Below, one piece after another: positions 42,073-50,053 of a DNA stretch of 64,000 nucleotides. The stretch is from Amycolatopsis acidicola (GTDB taxonomy: Bacteria; Actinomycetota; Actinomycetes; Mycobacteriales; Pseudonocardiaceae). The stretch lies in assembly GCF_007713735.2 (NCBI RefSeq), contig NZ_VMNW02000027.1:1-64000 (forward strand), in the 5' to 3' direction. Below the pieces are notes generated by a model. It was not told where the DNA came from. It made no database searches and was given only the letters and a program-made list of their open reading frames with translations. Position numbers and translations under genes: made by a program. The stretch's first letter is position 1. Every line of letters starts with the position of its first letter.

Positions 42073-43012
42073 GCCGCCTCCGGTGCATCGCGGGCGAGCC
42101 GAACAACGAACGATTCAGCGTGGCGCGCTTGAGAAACGCGTGCACCCCGCTCTCCCACGTGTAGCCGATCCCGCCGTGTAACTGCATCGCCTTGCCCACG
42201 ATGTCCACCGCCGCCGCACAGACATAGGACTTCGCCATCGCCGCCTCGACGGACCCACCGCCCACGGCCGCCTCGACGAGTTTCCCGGCCACGCGCAGCT
42301 GCACGTACATATCGGCGCAGGCGTGCTTCACCGCTTGGAAGGACCCGATCTTGCGCCCGAACTGCTCGCGTATCCCGGCGTAGGCGACGGTCGCCTCCAG
42401 CATCGCTTCGCTGAGCCCGAGGCTGTCGCACGCGACGGCAACGGCGGCCCGGTCACGCAGCAGCTGCAGGGGCTCAGGGACGGCGAAGCGCAGCACTGAC
42501 GACACGGCGGCTTCGTCCGCTACAACCCGCCCGAAGGAGCGCGTGCCGTCCACCACCGGCTGTTCGGTCACACTCAGCGCGTCGGCCACCACGAGACCTT
42601 CCGGCGCCGGGAGCAGGAAGCATCCCGCGCTGGGCGCGTCGAGCACGAACTCCGCCGAGCCGGACAGCCGCGCGCCCTCCACACGGAAATCACCGTCCAG
42701 CACGAGAATCGGGATCACCCGGCCCGCACCCGTTTCCCGCAACAGCTCGTCTCGGACCGGCTCGGGCTCCACGAGATTGAGCGCCGCCACGGACAACGCG
42801 ACCGCCGGATACGGGCCGCGCGCCGCCGCACGGCCCAGCTCCCGCAGCACGACCGCGACCTCGGCGAAGCCCGCGCCCGCGCCGTCGAACTTCTCCGGGA
42901 CCTCGAGGCCCGGCCAGCCCGCTCGCGTCACCTGCGCCCAGCCGACCTCGCCCGCGAGCACGTCACGCGCCGTCGCACGCAACTCGTCGTGGAACTCCGC
43001 GAAGTCCGTCAC
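42017..43012 (-). CDS. acyl-CoA dehydrogenase, short subunit (pair 2)
   Basis: 331 residues. The C-terminal helical domain is clear (YAGIREQFGRKIGSFQAVKH, and MQLHGGIGYTWESGVHAFLK), but the middle beta-domain lacks the W-C-Q-x-F-S-E-P-x-x-G-S-D signature of its partner. Short and long acyl-CoA dehydrogenase genes coupled like this form alpha2-beta2 heterotetramers in actinobacterial steroid side-chain catabolism (FadE/ChsE type). GTG 43012 overlaps the partner's stop as GTGA. It is the last gene of the four-gene minus-strand operon. Confidence 0.85.
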   Translation of the reverse strand: MTDFAEFHDELRATARDVLAGEVGWAQVTRAGWPGLEVPEKFDGAGAGFAEVAVVLRELGRAAARGPYPAVALSVAALNLVEPEPVRDELLRETGAGRVIPILVLDGDFRVEGARLSGSAEFVLDAPSAGCFLLPAPEGLVVADALSVTEQPVVDGTRSFGRVVADEAAVSSVLRFAVPEPLQLLRDRAAVAVACDSLGLSEAMLEATVAYAGIREQFGRKIGSFQAVKHACADMYVQLRVAGKLVEAAVGGGSVEAAMAKSYVCAAAVDIVGKAMQLHGGIGYTWESGVHAFLKRATLNRSLFGSPAMHRRRLSERYRGVWPPAPAGRLS

Positions 43013-44145
43013 GACGCCGGCTCCCGGGGCAGGCCGAGGCCGCGCTCGCCGATGATGGTGCGCTGGATTTCGCTGGTACCACCGGGAATCGTCCACTCCC
43101 ACGAGCCGACGAAGTCCAGCACCCACGCACCGGACTCCCACCCGCTCGACGCCGATCTGTGCAGCTCGGCCTGCCCGGGCAGCCCCGCCACCTCCGCCCC
43201 GAAGTCCGTCATCCGCTGCAGCAGTTCGCTGTAGTACAGCTTGACCACCGACGCGTCCGCCGGGCCCGGATCGTCCGTCGCCACCAGCTCCGCGCACAAC
43301 GCGCGCAACCCGGCCAGCTCCGTCTCCAACATCGCGAGCCGGTCGGCCACCACCGGATCGTCCAGCGGCGCGCACAGCTGCACGATCCGCCGGAATCCCT
43401 GGTTTCCCAGGCGCTCGGCCAGCTCCAGCATGGTCATCCCGCGCTCGGCGCCCAGCGTCCGCTGCGCCACCTGCCAGCCCGCGTTCTCCGGGCCGACGAG
43501 ATTCGCGGCCGGGATCTCGACGTCGTTGAGGAAGATCTCGCAGAAATGCGATTCCCCCGTCGCCTGGCGGATCGGGCGCACGTCGAGGCCGGGCGTGGTC
43601 ATGTCCAGCAGGAAGTAGGAAATCCCGTGGCGCTTCGGCGCTTCCGGATCGGTGCGGGCGAGGAGCAAGCACCAGTCGGCGTGCGCTGCGCCGCTCGCCC
43701 ACAGCTTCTGCCCGTTGACGACGTACGCGTCCCCCTGCTTCCGCGCGGTCGTGCGAAGCGCGGCGAGGTCGGAGCCTGCGCCAGGCTCGGAGAAGCCCTG
43801 GCACCAGATCTCGCCGTCGAGGATCGCCGGGAGGTGCCGCTTGCGCTGCTCGTCCGTCCCGGCCGCGAGCAGCGTGGCCGCGGCGTGGTGGATCGCGACG
43901 AAAGCCAGCACCAGCCGGGGCGCGTCGTGCGCGGCGAGCTCGGAGTACAGCACGATCTGCTCGGGGACGGACATCCCGCCGCCCCATTCCGCCGGCCAGT
44001 GCGGCACGGCGAAACCGGCGGCCCGCAGCTCCTGGAACCATTCCTGCTGGAACCGGACGAACTCCTCGTCCGGCACCTGCCGCCAGTCGTCCGGGATGTG
44101 TGTGCGGCACCACTCGCGGACCTCCGCGCGAAACTCAGCCCGCAT
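43009..44145 (-). CDS. acyl-CoA dehydrogenase, long subunit (pair 2)
   Basis: 378 residues with all three acyl-CoA dehydrogenase domains. IWCQGFSEPGAGSDLAALRT lies near 118-137 and ends the N-terminal domain, VVNGQKLWASGAAHADWCLL follows, and the C-terminal IPGGTSEIQRTIIGERGLGL carries the usual FAD and adenine contacts. It is expected to introduce a 2,3-double bond in an acyl-CoA together with the short partner. It overlaps the previous gene by 11 bases and the next by 4. Confidence 0.9.
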   Translation of the reverse strand: MRAEFRAEVREWCRTHIPDDWRQVPDEEFVRFQQEWFQELRAAGFAVPHWPAEWGGGMSVPEQIVLYSELAAHDAPRLVLAFVAIHHAAATLLAAGTDEQRKRHLPAILDGEIWCQGFSEPGAGSDLAALRTTARKQGDAYVVNGQKLWASGAAHADWCLLLARTDPEAPKRHGISYFLLDMTTPGLDVRPIRQATGESHFCEIFLNDVEIPAANLVGPENAGWQVAQRTLGAERGMTMLELAERLGNQGFRRIVQLCAPLDDPVVADRLAMLETELAGLRALCAELVATDDPGPADASVVKLYYSELLQRMTDFGAEVAGLPGQAELHRSASSGWESGAWVLDFVGSWEWTIPGGTSEIQRTIIGERGLGLPREPAS

Positions 44146-45040
44146 CGGTCACCAGCGTCAACTCACGCAGCGTCGCCGAGAGCCCGAGCGGGAGCCGCCG
44201 CAACGGCAGGCTGTACCGGGAAAGCCAGGAAAGCGTTGCCTCGTCACAGAACCCGATCGCCCCGTGCAGCTGGTGCGCCACCCGGAACACCGCCTCCGCC
44301 GCCTCGACGGCCGCCAGCCGGAGCCCCAGCGCGTCCTCGAACGCCGACTCCTGTCCGGTTTGGACATTCCACAACGCGTGCTTGGCCAGTATTTCCACCC
44401 CGCCGCGCTCCACCTCCGCGTCGGTGAGATGGAACTGCACGCCCTGGAACTTCGCCAGCGGCTGCCCGAACTGCTCACGCATCAGCACGTGCGCGCGAGT
44501 CAGCTCGAGCGCCCTGTCGAGCATCCCGAGCAGCGTCCAGCATGGCAGGACCAGGCCGAGCGCCACGTCCTTCGCCCCGTTTTCGTCGAGCGGCTCGCAC
44601 GCCAGCCGCGTGACGAAAGCCGACGTGCGCGGCGGCTCGCCCGGCAGGGCTTCGGCACGGGACCGGCTGCCGCCCAAGGTCACCGCCGCCCACCGGAGAT
44701 CGAGCCCGGCGATCGGACCGGCGGGGGCGGAAACCGCGACCACGACCAGCCCGTCCACCTCCAGATCCGCAGGCCGCGCAAGGCGTTCCGCCACCGGATA
44801 GGGCAGCGCCCAGTACCCGGCGGCACGGCACAACGCGGCGGCTGCCTCCAGTTCGTCGGCTTTTCCGCGGGGTTCGAGCTGCCACGCGCCGAGCTCGTCG
44901 AGCACCGGCGCCACAATGCTTTCGCGCTTCTCGGGTTCCGCCTCCGTCAACTGGACCAGCGTGTCCCCGCCCGCGGCGTCGATCGCCCGGCGCGCCTGGC
45001 GCCCGTACTCGAGCGCTTCCCCGCTCAGCTCGATGTTCAT
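44135..45040 (-). CDS. acyl-CoA dehydrogenase, short subunit (pair 1)
   Basis: 301 residues, shorter than a full acyl-CoA dehydrogenase (about 380). The C-terminal helical domain is recognisable (VLMREQFGQPLAKFQGVQFH, FRVAHQLHGAIGFCDEATLS). The N-terminal and beta domains are reduced and lack the E-P-x-x-G-S-D substrate motif. The ATG overlaps the stop of the long partner as ATGA at 45037-45040. This fits a heteromeric dehydrogenase whose active site is shared between subunits. Confidence 0.85.
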   Translation of the reverse strand: MNIELSGEALEYGRQARRAIDAAGGDTLVQLTEAEPEKRESIVAPVLDELGAWQLEPRGKADELEAAAALCRAAGYWALPYPVAERLARPADLEVDGLVVVAVSAPAGPIAGLDLRWAAVTLGGSRSRAEALPGEPPRTSAFVTRLACEPLDENGAKDVALGLVLPCWTLLGMLDRALELTRAHVLMREQFGQPLAKFQGVQFHLTDAEVERGGVEILAKHALWNVQTGQESAFEDALGLRLAAVEAAEAVFRVAHQLHGAIGFCDEATLSWLSRYSLPLRRLPLGLSATLRELTLVTDAG

Positions 45041-46176
45041 GAGCCGCTCAGCAGTGCCCGGGCCAGCAGGATCCGTTGTATCTCCAGGCTTCCCGAGGCG
45101 ACGGTGGCGGACTGCGAGTAGCGCCAGTGCTCGTCCACCTCGCGACGGAAACGCTCGGCGGACTCCCTCGCGTACGCGGCGATTTCGACGAGCACCTCGG
45201 CACTGTCCTGATCGAGCCTCGTGACCGCTATCCGGTACGCGGCGGCGTCACCGGGTTGCACCTTTCCCTCGCTCTGCAAGGAGACCACGCGGTACGCGAG
45301 CAGCCGGGCGCGGCGGCAGTGGGTGAGCATCCGCGCGCGCCTCGCGCGCAGCTCCTGCGGGACCTGCTCCCAGCGCGCACCGAGCGCCGACGGCGCGGCC
45401 CGCAACAGACGCTCACAGCGGGCGTACCGGGCGATGCCGACCCGTTCGAACGCCAGCACCTCCTGCACCACGCGCCACCCGTCGTCCACCGGGCCGAGGA
45501 CGTCCGCCTCCGTGACGGCCAGGTCGTCGATGAAGACCTCGTTGAGGTGGTGCGGGCCCATCATGCTGCGGATGGGGCGGACCTCGATGGCCGGATCGGA
45601 CATCGGCACGAGGAAGATCGTGAGGCCCTGCTGCTTCCGCTCGCCCTTCGAGGTGCGCGCCAGCAGGAAACACCACTGCGCCAGCGCGGCGTACGAAGTC
45701 CAGATCTTCTGGCCCGTGATGCGCCAGCCGTCACCGTCGCGGCGGGCGGCGGTGCGCAGCGAGGCCAGGTCCGAACCGGAGTCCGGCTCGGAAAACCCTT
45801 GGCACCAGATCACTTCGCCGCCCGCGATGGGCGGGAGATGCTTGCGCTGCTGAGCGGGCGTGCCGTGCCGCATAATGGCCGGGCCCACCCAGTTGACCCC
45901 CATGTACTGCGCGCCGCGGGGCTCGTGATGCGCCCACATCTCCTCGCGCACCACCGTCTGCTCCCACACCGAAGCGCCGCGGCCGCCGAACTCCTCGGGC
46001 CAGGCGAGGCACAGCAGGCCGCGTTCCGCGAGCAGGCGGCAGAACCGTTGCGCCGCCTCGAAATCGGCCGGATCGCCGGTGAAAGAGCCGAGGAAGTCCG
46101 GGGGAACGTGCTCCTTCACCAGCCGGCGAAGTTCACCCCGCAGCGACGAGGCGGCCCCACCCATCGCGAAGTCCAT
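45037..46176 (-). CDS. acyl-CoA dehydrogenase, long subunit (pair 1)
   Basis: 379 residues. Full-length domain order with VIWCQGFSEPDSGSDLASLR near 123-142, ITGQKIWTSYAALAQWCFLL after it, and a degenerate C-terminal ASGSLEIQRILLARALLSGS where most homologues have G-G-T-S/A-E-I. It is the first gene of the minus-strand operon. Its ATG at 46176 lies only 18 bases from copy B of the 25-bp motif, so repressor binding there would block transcription start. Confidence 0.9.
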   Translation of the reverse strand: MDFAMGGAASSLRGELRRLVKEHVPPDFLGSFTGDPADFEAAQRFCRLLAERGLLCLAWPEEFGGRGASVWEQTVVREEMWAHHEPRGAQYMGVNWVGPAIMRHGTPAQQRKHLPPIAGGEVIWCQGFSEPDSGSDLASLRTAARRDGDGWRITGQKIWTSYAALAQWCFLLARTSKGERKQQGLTIFLVPMSDPAIEVRPIRSMMGPHHLNEVFIDDLAVTEADVLGPVDDGWRVVQEVLAFERVGIARYARCERLLRAAPSALGARWEQVPQELRARRARMLTHCRRARLLAYRVVSLQSEGKVQPGDAAAYRIAVTRLDQDSAEVLVEIAAYARESAERFRREVDEHWRYSQSATVASGSLEIQRILLARALLSGS

Positions 46177-46194
46177 GACCCCACGGTACTTTAA

Positions 46195-46219
46195 ATCCTG
46201 GCAAGGATAGCAATACTTG
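46195..46219. promoter_or_regulatory. 25-bp motif, copy B (dehydrogenase operon / gntR promoter)
   Basis: ATCCTGGCAAGGAT followed by AGCAATACTTG. The inner ATCC-TGGCA-AGGAT part is a near palindrome, and CAAG-N10-CTTG overlaps it. It lies between the divergent acyl-CoA dehydrogenase operon and the GntR regulator gene, consistent with autoregulation. Confidence 0.8.
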
Positions 46220-46271
46220 AATGATCGAGGCGTGCTGACTAGGCTGCGCGCATGGACGAAGGGTTTCGCCC

Positions 46272-47069
46272 GTGACGAATGCCCCCCGCGGCCGGGTCAC
46301 CCAGCGCCGCATCGCGGAGACGGTCGCGGCGGAACTGCGCACCCGGATCCTCGCCGGCACCGAGGACTACCGGCTCCCCACCCAGGACCAGCTGGTCAAG
46401 GATTTCGGCGTCAGCTACCCCTCGGTGCGTGAGGCGCTGCGGATCCTGGAGACCGAAGGGCTGGTCACGGTGCGCCGCGGCAACGTCGGCGGCGCCGAGG
46501 TGCACCGGCCCGACGAATGGTCGGCGGCGTACCACCTCGGGCTGGCGTTGCAAGGCGCCCGGGTCACGCTCGGCGATCTCGCCGCGAGCCTGCGGATGCT
46601 GGAACCGCTGTGCGCGGCCGAATGCGCGCGCCGCGAGGATCGCGCCGAGACGGTGGTGCCCGCGCTCACCGCGAACATCGAGGCCTCCCTCGCCGTGGTC
46701 GGGGACGGGGTGGCGTTCACCCAGACGGCTCGGGAGTTCCACGAACTCGTCGTCGAGCACACTCCGACGGCCACGGTGCGCTACGTGATCCGGAGCCTCG
46801 TCACCCTGTGGTCGGCGCAGGAGGAGGCCTGGGCGGAGCGGATCACGAGGCGCGGCGGATACCCGTCGGAGGCCGAGGCGCAGGAGGCCGTCCGCACCCA
46901 CCGGCGGATCGCGCAGAAGATCGCGGCCGGTCGCGCCACGGAGGCGGAACGCTTGTACCGCAAGCATCTCGTCGCCACCCAGGCCATCGTGCTGGACCGC
47001 TTCGACGACGGGATCGTCAACGCCTCCAGCGCCATGCAAGCCCTCCGCGGCCAACGCTCGCAGCTCTGA
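46272..47069 (+). CDS. GntR-family (FadR-type) transcriptional regulator
   Basis: 265 residues. The winged helix-turn-helix is at about 8-75 (IAETVAAELRTRILAGTEDY, then VSYPSVREALRILETEGLVT) and the all-helical FCD effector domain fills the rest, with the metal-binding His residues expected in EFHELVVEH and HRRIAQKIAAGR. FadR-type regulators of this kind respond to acyl-CoAs or organic acids. The GTG start has GAAGGG 9 bases upstream and overlaps the stop of a 7-codon ORF beginning at ATG 46252. It is the obvious regulator of the surrounding catabolic genes. Confidence 0.9.
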   Translation: MTNAPRGRVTQRRIAETVAAELRTRILAGTEDYRLPTQDQLVKDFGVSYPSVREALRILETEGLVTVRRGNVGGAEVHRPDEWSAAYHLGLALQGARVTLGDLAASLRMLEPLCAAECARREDRAETVVPALTANIEASLAVVGDGVAFTQTAREFHELVVEHTPTATVRYVIRSLVTLWSAQEEAWAERITRRGGYPSEAEAQEAVRTHRRIAQKIAAGRATEAERLYRKHLVATQAIVLDRFDDGIVNASSAMQALRGQRSQL

Positions 47070-47100
47070 TCCAGTAGCTCACACCCTCTCGCCGCCAGCC

Positions 47101-47331
47101 GGCGTGTTCGCCCCTCCCGCGGGCGTGTTCGCCCCTCCCGTGCGCGAGCTGGCCGTTCCCGCTGGCGTGTTGGCCGTTCCCGCTGGCGTGTTGGCGGCTC
47201 CCGCTGGCGTGTTGGCCGCTCCCGCAGGCGTGTTGGCGGCTCCCGCAGGCGTGTTTGCCGCTCCGGTTCGCGTGTTTGCCCCTCCGGTTCGTGAGTTGGC
47301 CGCTCACGTTCGCGTGTTGGCCGCCCCGCCA
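47101..47331. repeat. 21-bp minisatellite, 11 units
   Basis: Eleven consecutive 21-bp units begin at 47101, each starting GGCGTGTTGGCC or a variant and ending in CTCCCG or TTCCCG plus two or three bases. Units 4-7 are the best conserved and the outer units have diverged. No gene is called: both strands stay open only because 21 is a multiple of three. It fills the gap between gntR and the SMP-30 gene. Confidence 0.95.
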
Positions 47332-47379
47332 GGCCCGCATCGGCCGCCTCGTTCCCGCGTGCGTGTTTGCCACCGCCGG

Positions 47380-47457
47380 CGGCCAATACACCAACCCCCC
47401 ACGGCCAACACACCAACGCCGGGAGCCAAATCGCGCGCGGGAACGGCCAACACGCGG
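47380..47457. repeat. inverted copies of the 21-bp repeat
   Basis: Three diverged copies of the same unit in reverse orientation (GGCCAATACACCAA at 47381, GGCCAACACACCAACG at 47403, ACGGCCAACACGCG at 47443). Together with the direct array upstream they can fold into a large imperfect hairpin. Confidence 0.7.
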
Positions 47458-47484
47458 GGTACGGGGGTTCCCGTCTGCGCGGCT

Positions 47485-47509
47485 ATCCTTACAAGGATGG
47501 TAATACTTG
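47485..47509. promoter_or_regulatory. 25-bp motif, copy C (SMP-30 operon promoter)
   Basis: ATCCTTACAAGGAT, a perfect 6+6 inverted repeat with a 2-base centre, followed by GGTAATACTTG. It is the most symmetric of the three copies and lies 100 bases before the TTG start of the SMP-30-like gene, just after the repeat array. Confidence 0.8.
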
Positions 47510-47609
47510 AGTTTTCGGGGTGTGGGAGCCTACAGTCTCCTCGATGAGAGGCGGATTCTCCGCCAGTGCATACGGACATCGAGGTACCCACACCCCAGGA
47601 GGCCGCACC

Positions 47610-49199
47610 TTGAACCAAGGGGCGCGCTACACCAGCACATCACCCGGCCTCGCCGACGGATGGAGCCTCCACCGGCTCACCCCGCCCAGCAGGCTGTTCG
47701 GCGCCAACGGCCTGCGCGCCGGACCGGACGGCCGCGTCTACGTCGCCCAGGTCACCGGCAGCCAGATCAGCGCACTCGACCTCGCCACCGGCGAGCTGGA
47801 AACGGTCAGCGCCAAGGGTGGCGACATCATCGCGCCCGACGACGTGGCCTTCGACTCGCGCGGCAACCTCTACGCCACCGAGGTGATGGACGGGCGCGTC
47901 AGCGTGCGCGGGGCGGACGGCCGCACCCGCGTGCTGCGCGACGACCTGCCCAGCGCGAACGGCATCACGGTCCACCGGGATCGGCTGTTCGTCAACGAAT
48001 GCCGCGTCGGCGGCAGGCTGCTGGAGCTGTTCCCGGACGGCGGCGAGCCGCGGATCCTCGCCGAGAACCTGGCCATGCCCAACGCGATGGAGGCCGGCCC
48101 CGACGGGCTCCTCTACTACCCGGTCATGGGCACCAACGAGATCTGGCGCATCCACCCCGACGGCGGCGAGCCGGAACGCGTCGCGGCCGGGCTCGGCGTG
48201 CCCGACGCCGTGAAGTTCGACGCCGCGGGCCGCATCGTCTCCACCCAGGTGCAGACCGGCGAGGTGCTGAGCATCGACCCGCGCAGCGGCGAAAGCACCG
48301 TGCTCGCCACCGTGAGCCCCGGCCTCGACAACCTGACCTTCGCCGGAGACCGCCTGTTCGTCTCGAACTTCACCGGCCAGATCACGGAAATCCTCGGCGA
48401 CGGCAGCACGAGCGCCACATTGCCCGGCGGGCTGAACTGGCCGCTGGACCTGACCGTCGACGAGGACGGCACCCTCTGCATCGCGGACGGAACGTACTTC
48501 TACGTCGTGGGCGAAGACGGCCTGGCCACCCTCGGAATGCTGTTCTCCGAAGGCTATCCCGGGTTCATCCGCGGCGTGGTCGCGCACTCCCCTGGCGAAT
48601 TCCTGGTCACCACCTCGAACGGCGAGGTCACCCGCTGGCGCCCGGGCAGCAACGAGAGCGAGGTCCTGGCCCGGGGATTCGACCAGCTCTACGGCATCGC
48701 GGTCTCGCCTGCGGGGAGCGTCGTGGTCACGGAAACCGGCACCGGGCGGGTACTCGGCGTGCGGCCCGGGGAGACCGACGAGCTCGCGTCCGGTCTCGAC
48801 GAACCCATCGGGGTGGCGTTCGCGGCGGACGGCACCTGCCTCGTCGCGGAGGCCGGGGCCGGGCGCATCGTCGCGGTCACCGGGGCCGGCGCCGACACCG
48901 TGGTCGACGGATTCGAGACACCGCAAGGGATTCTGGTCCGTGAGGGCGTCCTCTACGTCGTCGACGCCGGCGCGAAAGCGCTCGTCGGCGTCGACCTCGA
49001 AAGCAAGGCTCGGCACAAGATCGCCGACGGCCTGCCGGTCGGCGCGCCGCCCGGGGTCAGGCCGAAACCCCTGAAGGGGCTGCCGCCGTTCTCCGGTCCG
49101 CAGGGCCCGTTCGCGGGGATCGCCGCCGGGCCGGACGGCACGCTCTACGTCTCCGCCGACGCCGATGGCAGCGTGCTCGCGCTGCGGAAGGCGAGGTGA
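47610..49199 (+). CDS. double-length SMP-30/gluconolactonase-like protein
   Basis: 529 residues of beta-propeller repeats, each of the form NGLRAGPDGRVYVAQ, DDVAFDSRGNLYATE, LDLTVDEDGTLCIADG, YGIAVSPAGSVVVTE, IGVAFAADGTCLVAE and IAAGPDGTLYVSAD. SMP-30-type lactonases are about 290-310 residues, so this is nearly twice as long and may be two propellers in one chain. It could hydrolyse the lactone made by the Baeyer-Villiger enzyme encoded downstream. The TTG start at 47610 is chosen because AGGAGG (47597-47602) is ideally spaced; ATG 47544 is in frame but lacks a site. It heads a long operon. Confidence 0.82.
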   Translation: MNQGARYTSTSPGLADGWSLHRLTPPSRLFGANGLRAGPDGRVYVAQVTGSQISALDLATGELETVSAKGGDIIAPDDVAFDSRGNLYATEVMDGRVSVRGADGRTRVLRDDLPSANGITVHRDRLFVNECRVGGRLLELFPDGGEPRILAENLAMPNAMEAGPDGLLYYPVMGTNEIWRIHPDGGEPERVAAGLGVPDAVKFDAAGRIVSTQVQTGEVLSIDPRSGESTVLATVSPGLDNLTFAGDRLFVSNFTGQITEILGDGSTSATLPGGLNWPLDLTVDEDGTLCIADGTYFYVVGEDGLATLGMLFSEGYPGFIRGVVAHSPGEFLVTTSNGEVTRWRPGSNESEVLARGFDQLYGIAVSPAGSVVVTETGTGRVLGVRPGETDELASGLDEPIGVAFAADGTCLVAEAGAGRIVAVTGAGADTVVDGFETPQGILVREGVLYVVDAGAKALVGVDLESKARHKIADGLPVGAPPGVRPKPLKGLPPFSGPQGPFAGIAAGPDGTLYVSADADGSVLALRKAR

Positions 49200-50041
49200 A
49201 CCCGGTGCCGGATTTTCTTGGCCTGCAAGGACGTTCGATCATCGTCTCCGGGGCGGCGGGCGGCGGCATCGGCACGGCGGTGATGACGATGGCCGCGCGC
49301 GCCGGGGCGACCGTCGTCGCGGTGGGCCGTTCCCCGGAGAACCTCGAAAAATACGTCCCTCCCCTGGTGGCCGAAGGGCTTTCGGTCGTCCCGGTCGTCG
49401 CGGACGCGAGCACCGACGAAGGCATCGCCGCGATACTGGAGGAAGCCCGGAAGGGCGAGCTGTACGGGCTCGTCAACGTCGCCGGTGGCGCGGCGCCCGC
49501 CACCTGGATGCCCGCCACCCGCGTCACCCGCGAAGACTGGCGCGCGCTGTTAACGCAGAACCTGGAAACGATGTTCTTCCTCAGCCAGGCGGTGGCGGCC
49601 GAGCTGAAAACCCGGGGCCGCCCGGGGTCGATCGTCTCGATCTCCTCGATCAGCGGGATGAACACCGCGCCCTTCCACGTCGGGTACGGCACGGCGAAAG
49701 CGGCGCTGGTCGCGGCGACCCGCACGATGGCCGTGGAACTTGCCCTCGACGGCATCCGCGTGAACGCCGTCGCGCCGGGCGTCACCGAGACACCCGCTTC
49801 CGGCACGTACGTCGACCAGGACGCGGAACGCGACCGCCGTGCCATCGCGATGGGACGCCGCGGCCGTCCGGAGGAACAGGCCGGGGCCATCCTCTTCCTG
49901 CTTTCCGAACTGTCGAGCTACATCACGGGGCAGACGATCCTGGTGGACGGCGGCCTCGATCTCAAGTGGACACACCTCGGCGCCGACAACACCTCACTCT
50001 TTCTCAAAGACGAGGCGTTTCGCGCCGCCATCACCCGCTGA
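49196..50041 (+). CDS. short-chain dehydrogenase/reductase
   Basis: 281 residues of a classical SDR: SGAAGGGIGTAVMTMAARAG at residues 18-37 as the cofactor motif, VNVAGG near 93, the catalytic Ser in SIVSISSISGM, and Y-G-T-A-K with its Tyr and Lys near 165-169. NVAG replaces the usual NNAG. The GTG at 49196 overlaps the SMP-30 stop (GTGA). It probably oxidises a secondary alcohol or reduces a ketone of the pathway. Confidence 0.9.
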   Translation: MNPVPDFLGLQGRSIIVSGAAGGGIGTAVMTMAARAGATVVAVGRSPENLEKYVPPLVAEGLSVVPVVADASTDEGIAAILEEARKGELYGLVNVAGGAAPATWMPATRVTREDWRALLTQNLETMFFLSQAVAAELKTRGRPGSIVSISSISGMNTAPFHVGYGTAKAALVAATRTMAVELALDGIRVNAVAPGVTETPASGTYVDQDAERDRRAIAMGRRGRPEEQAGAILFLLSELSSYITGQTILVDGGLDLKWTHLGADNTSLFLKDEAFRAAITR

Positions 50042-50053
50042 CCAGGAGTTGCC

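Noticed and set aside
47101..47457. possible CRISPR array
   Set aside because: The repeats are contiguous, with no unique spacers of constant length, and no cas gene is present. It is a minisatellite.
47104..47547. 147-codon frame across the 21-bp repeats
   Set aside because: It is open only because the repeat length is a multiple of three. It has no ribosome binding site, and the product is a monotonous V-L-A-x-P-A-G pattern.
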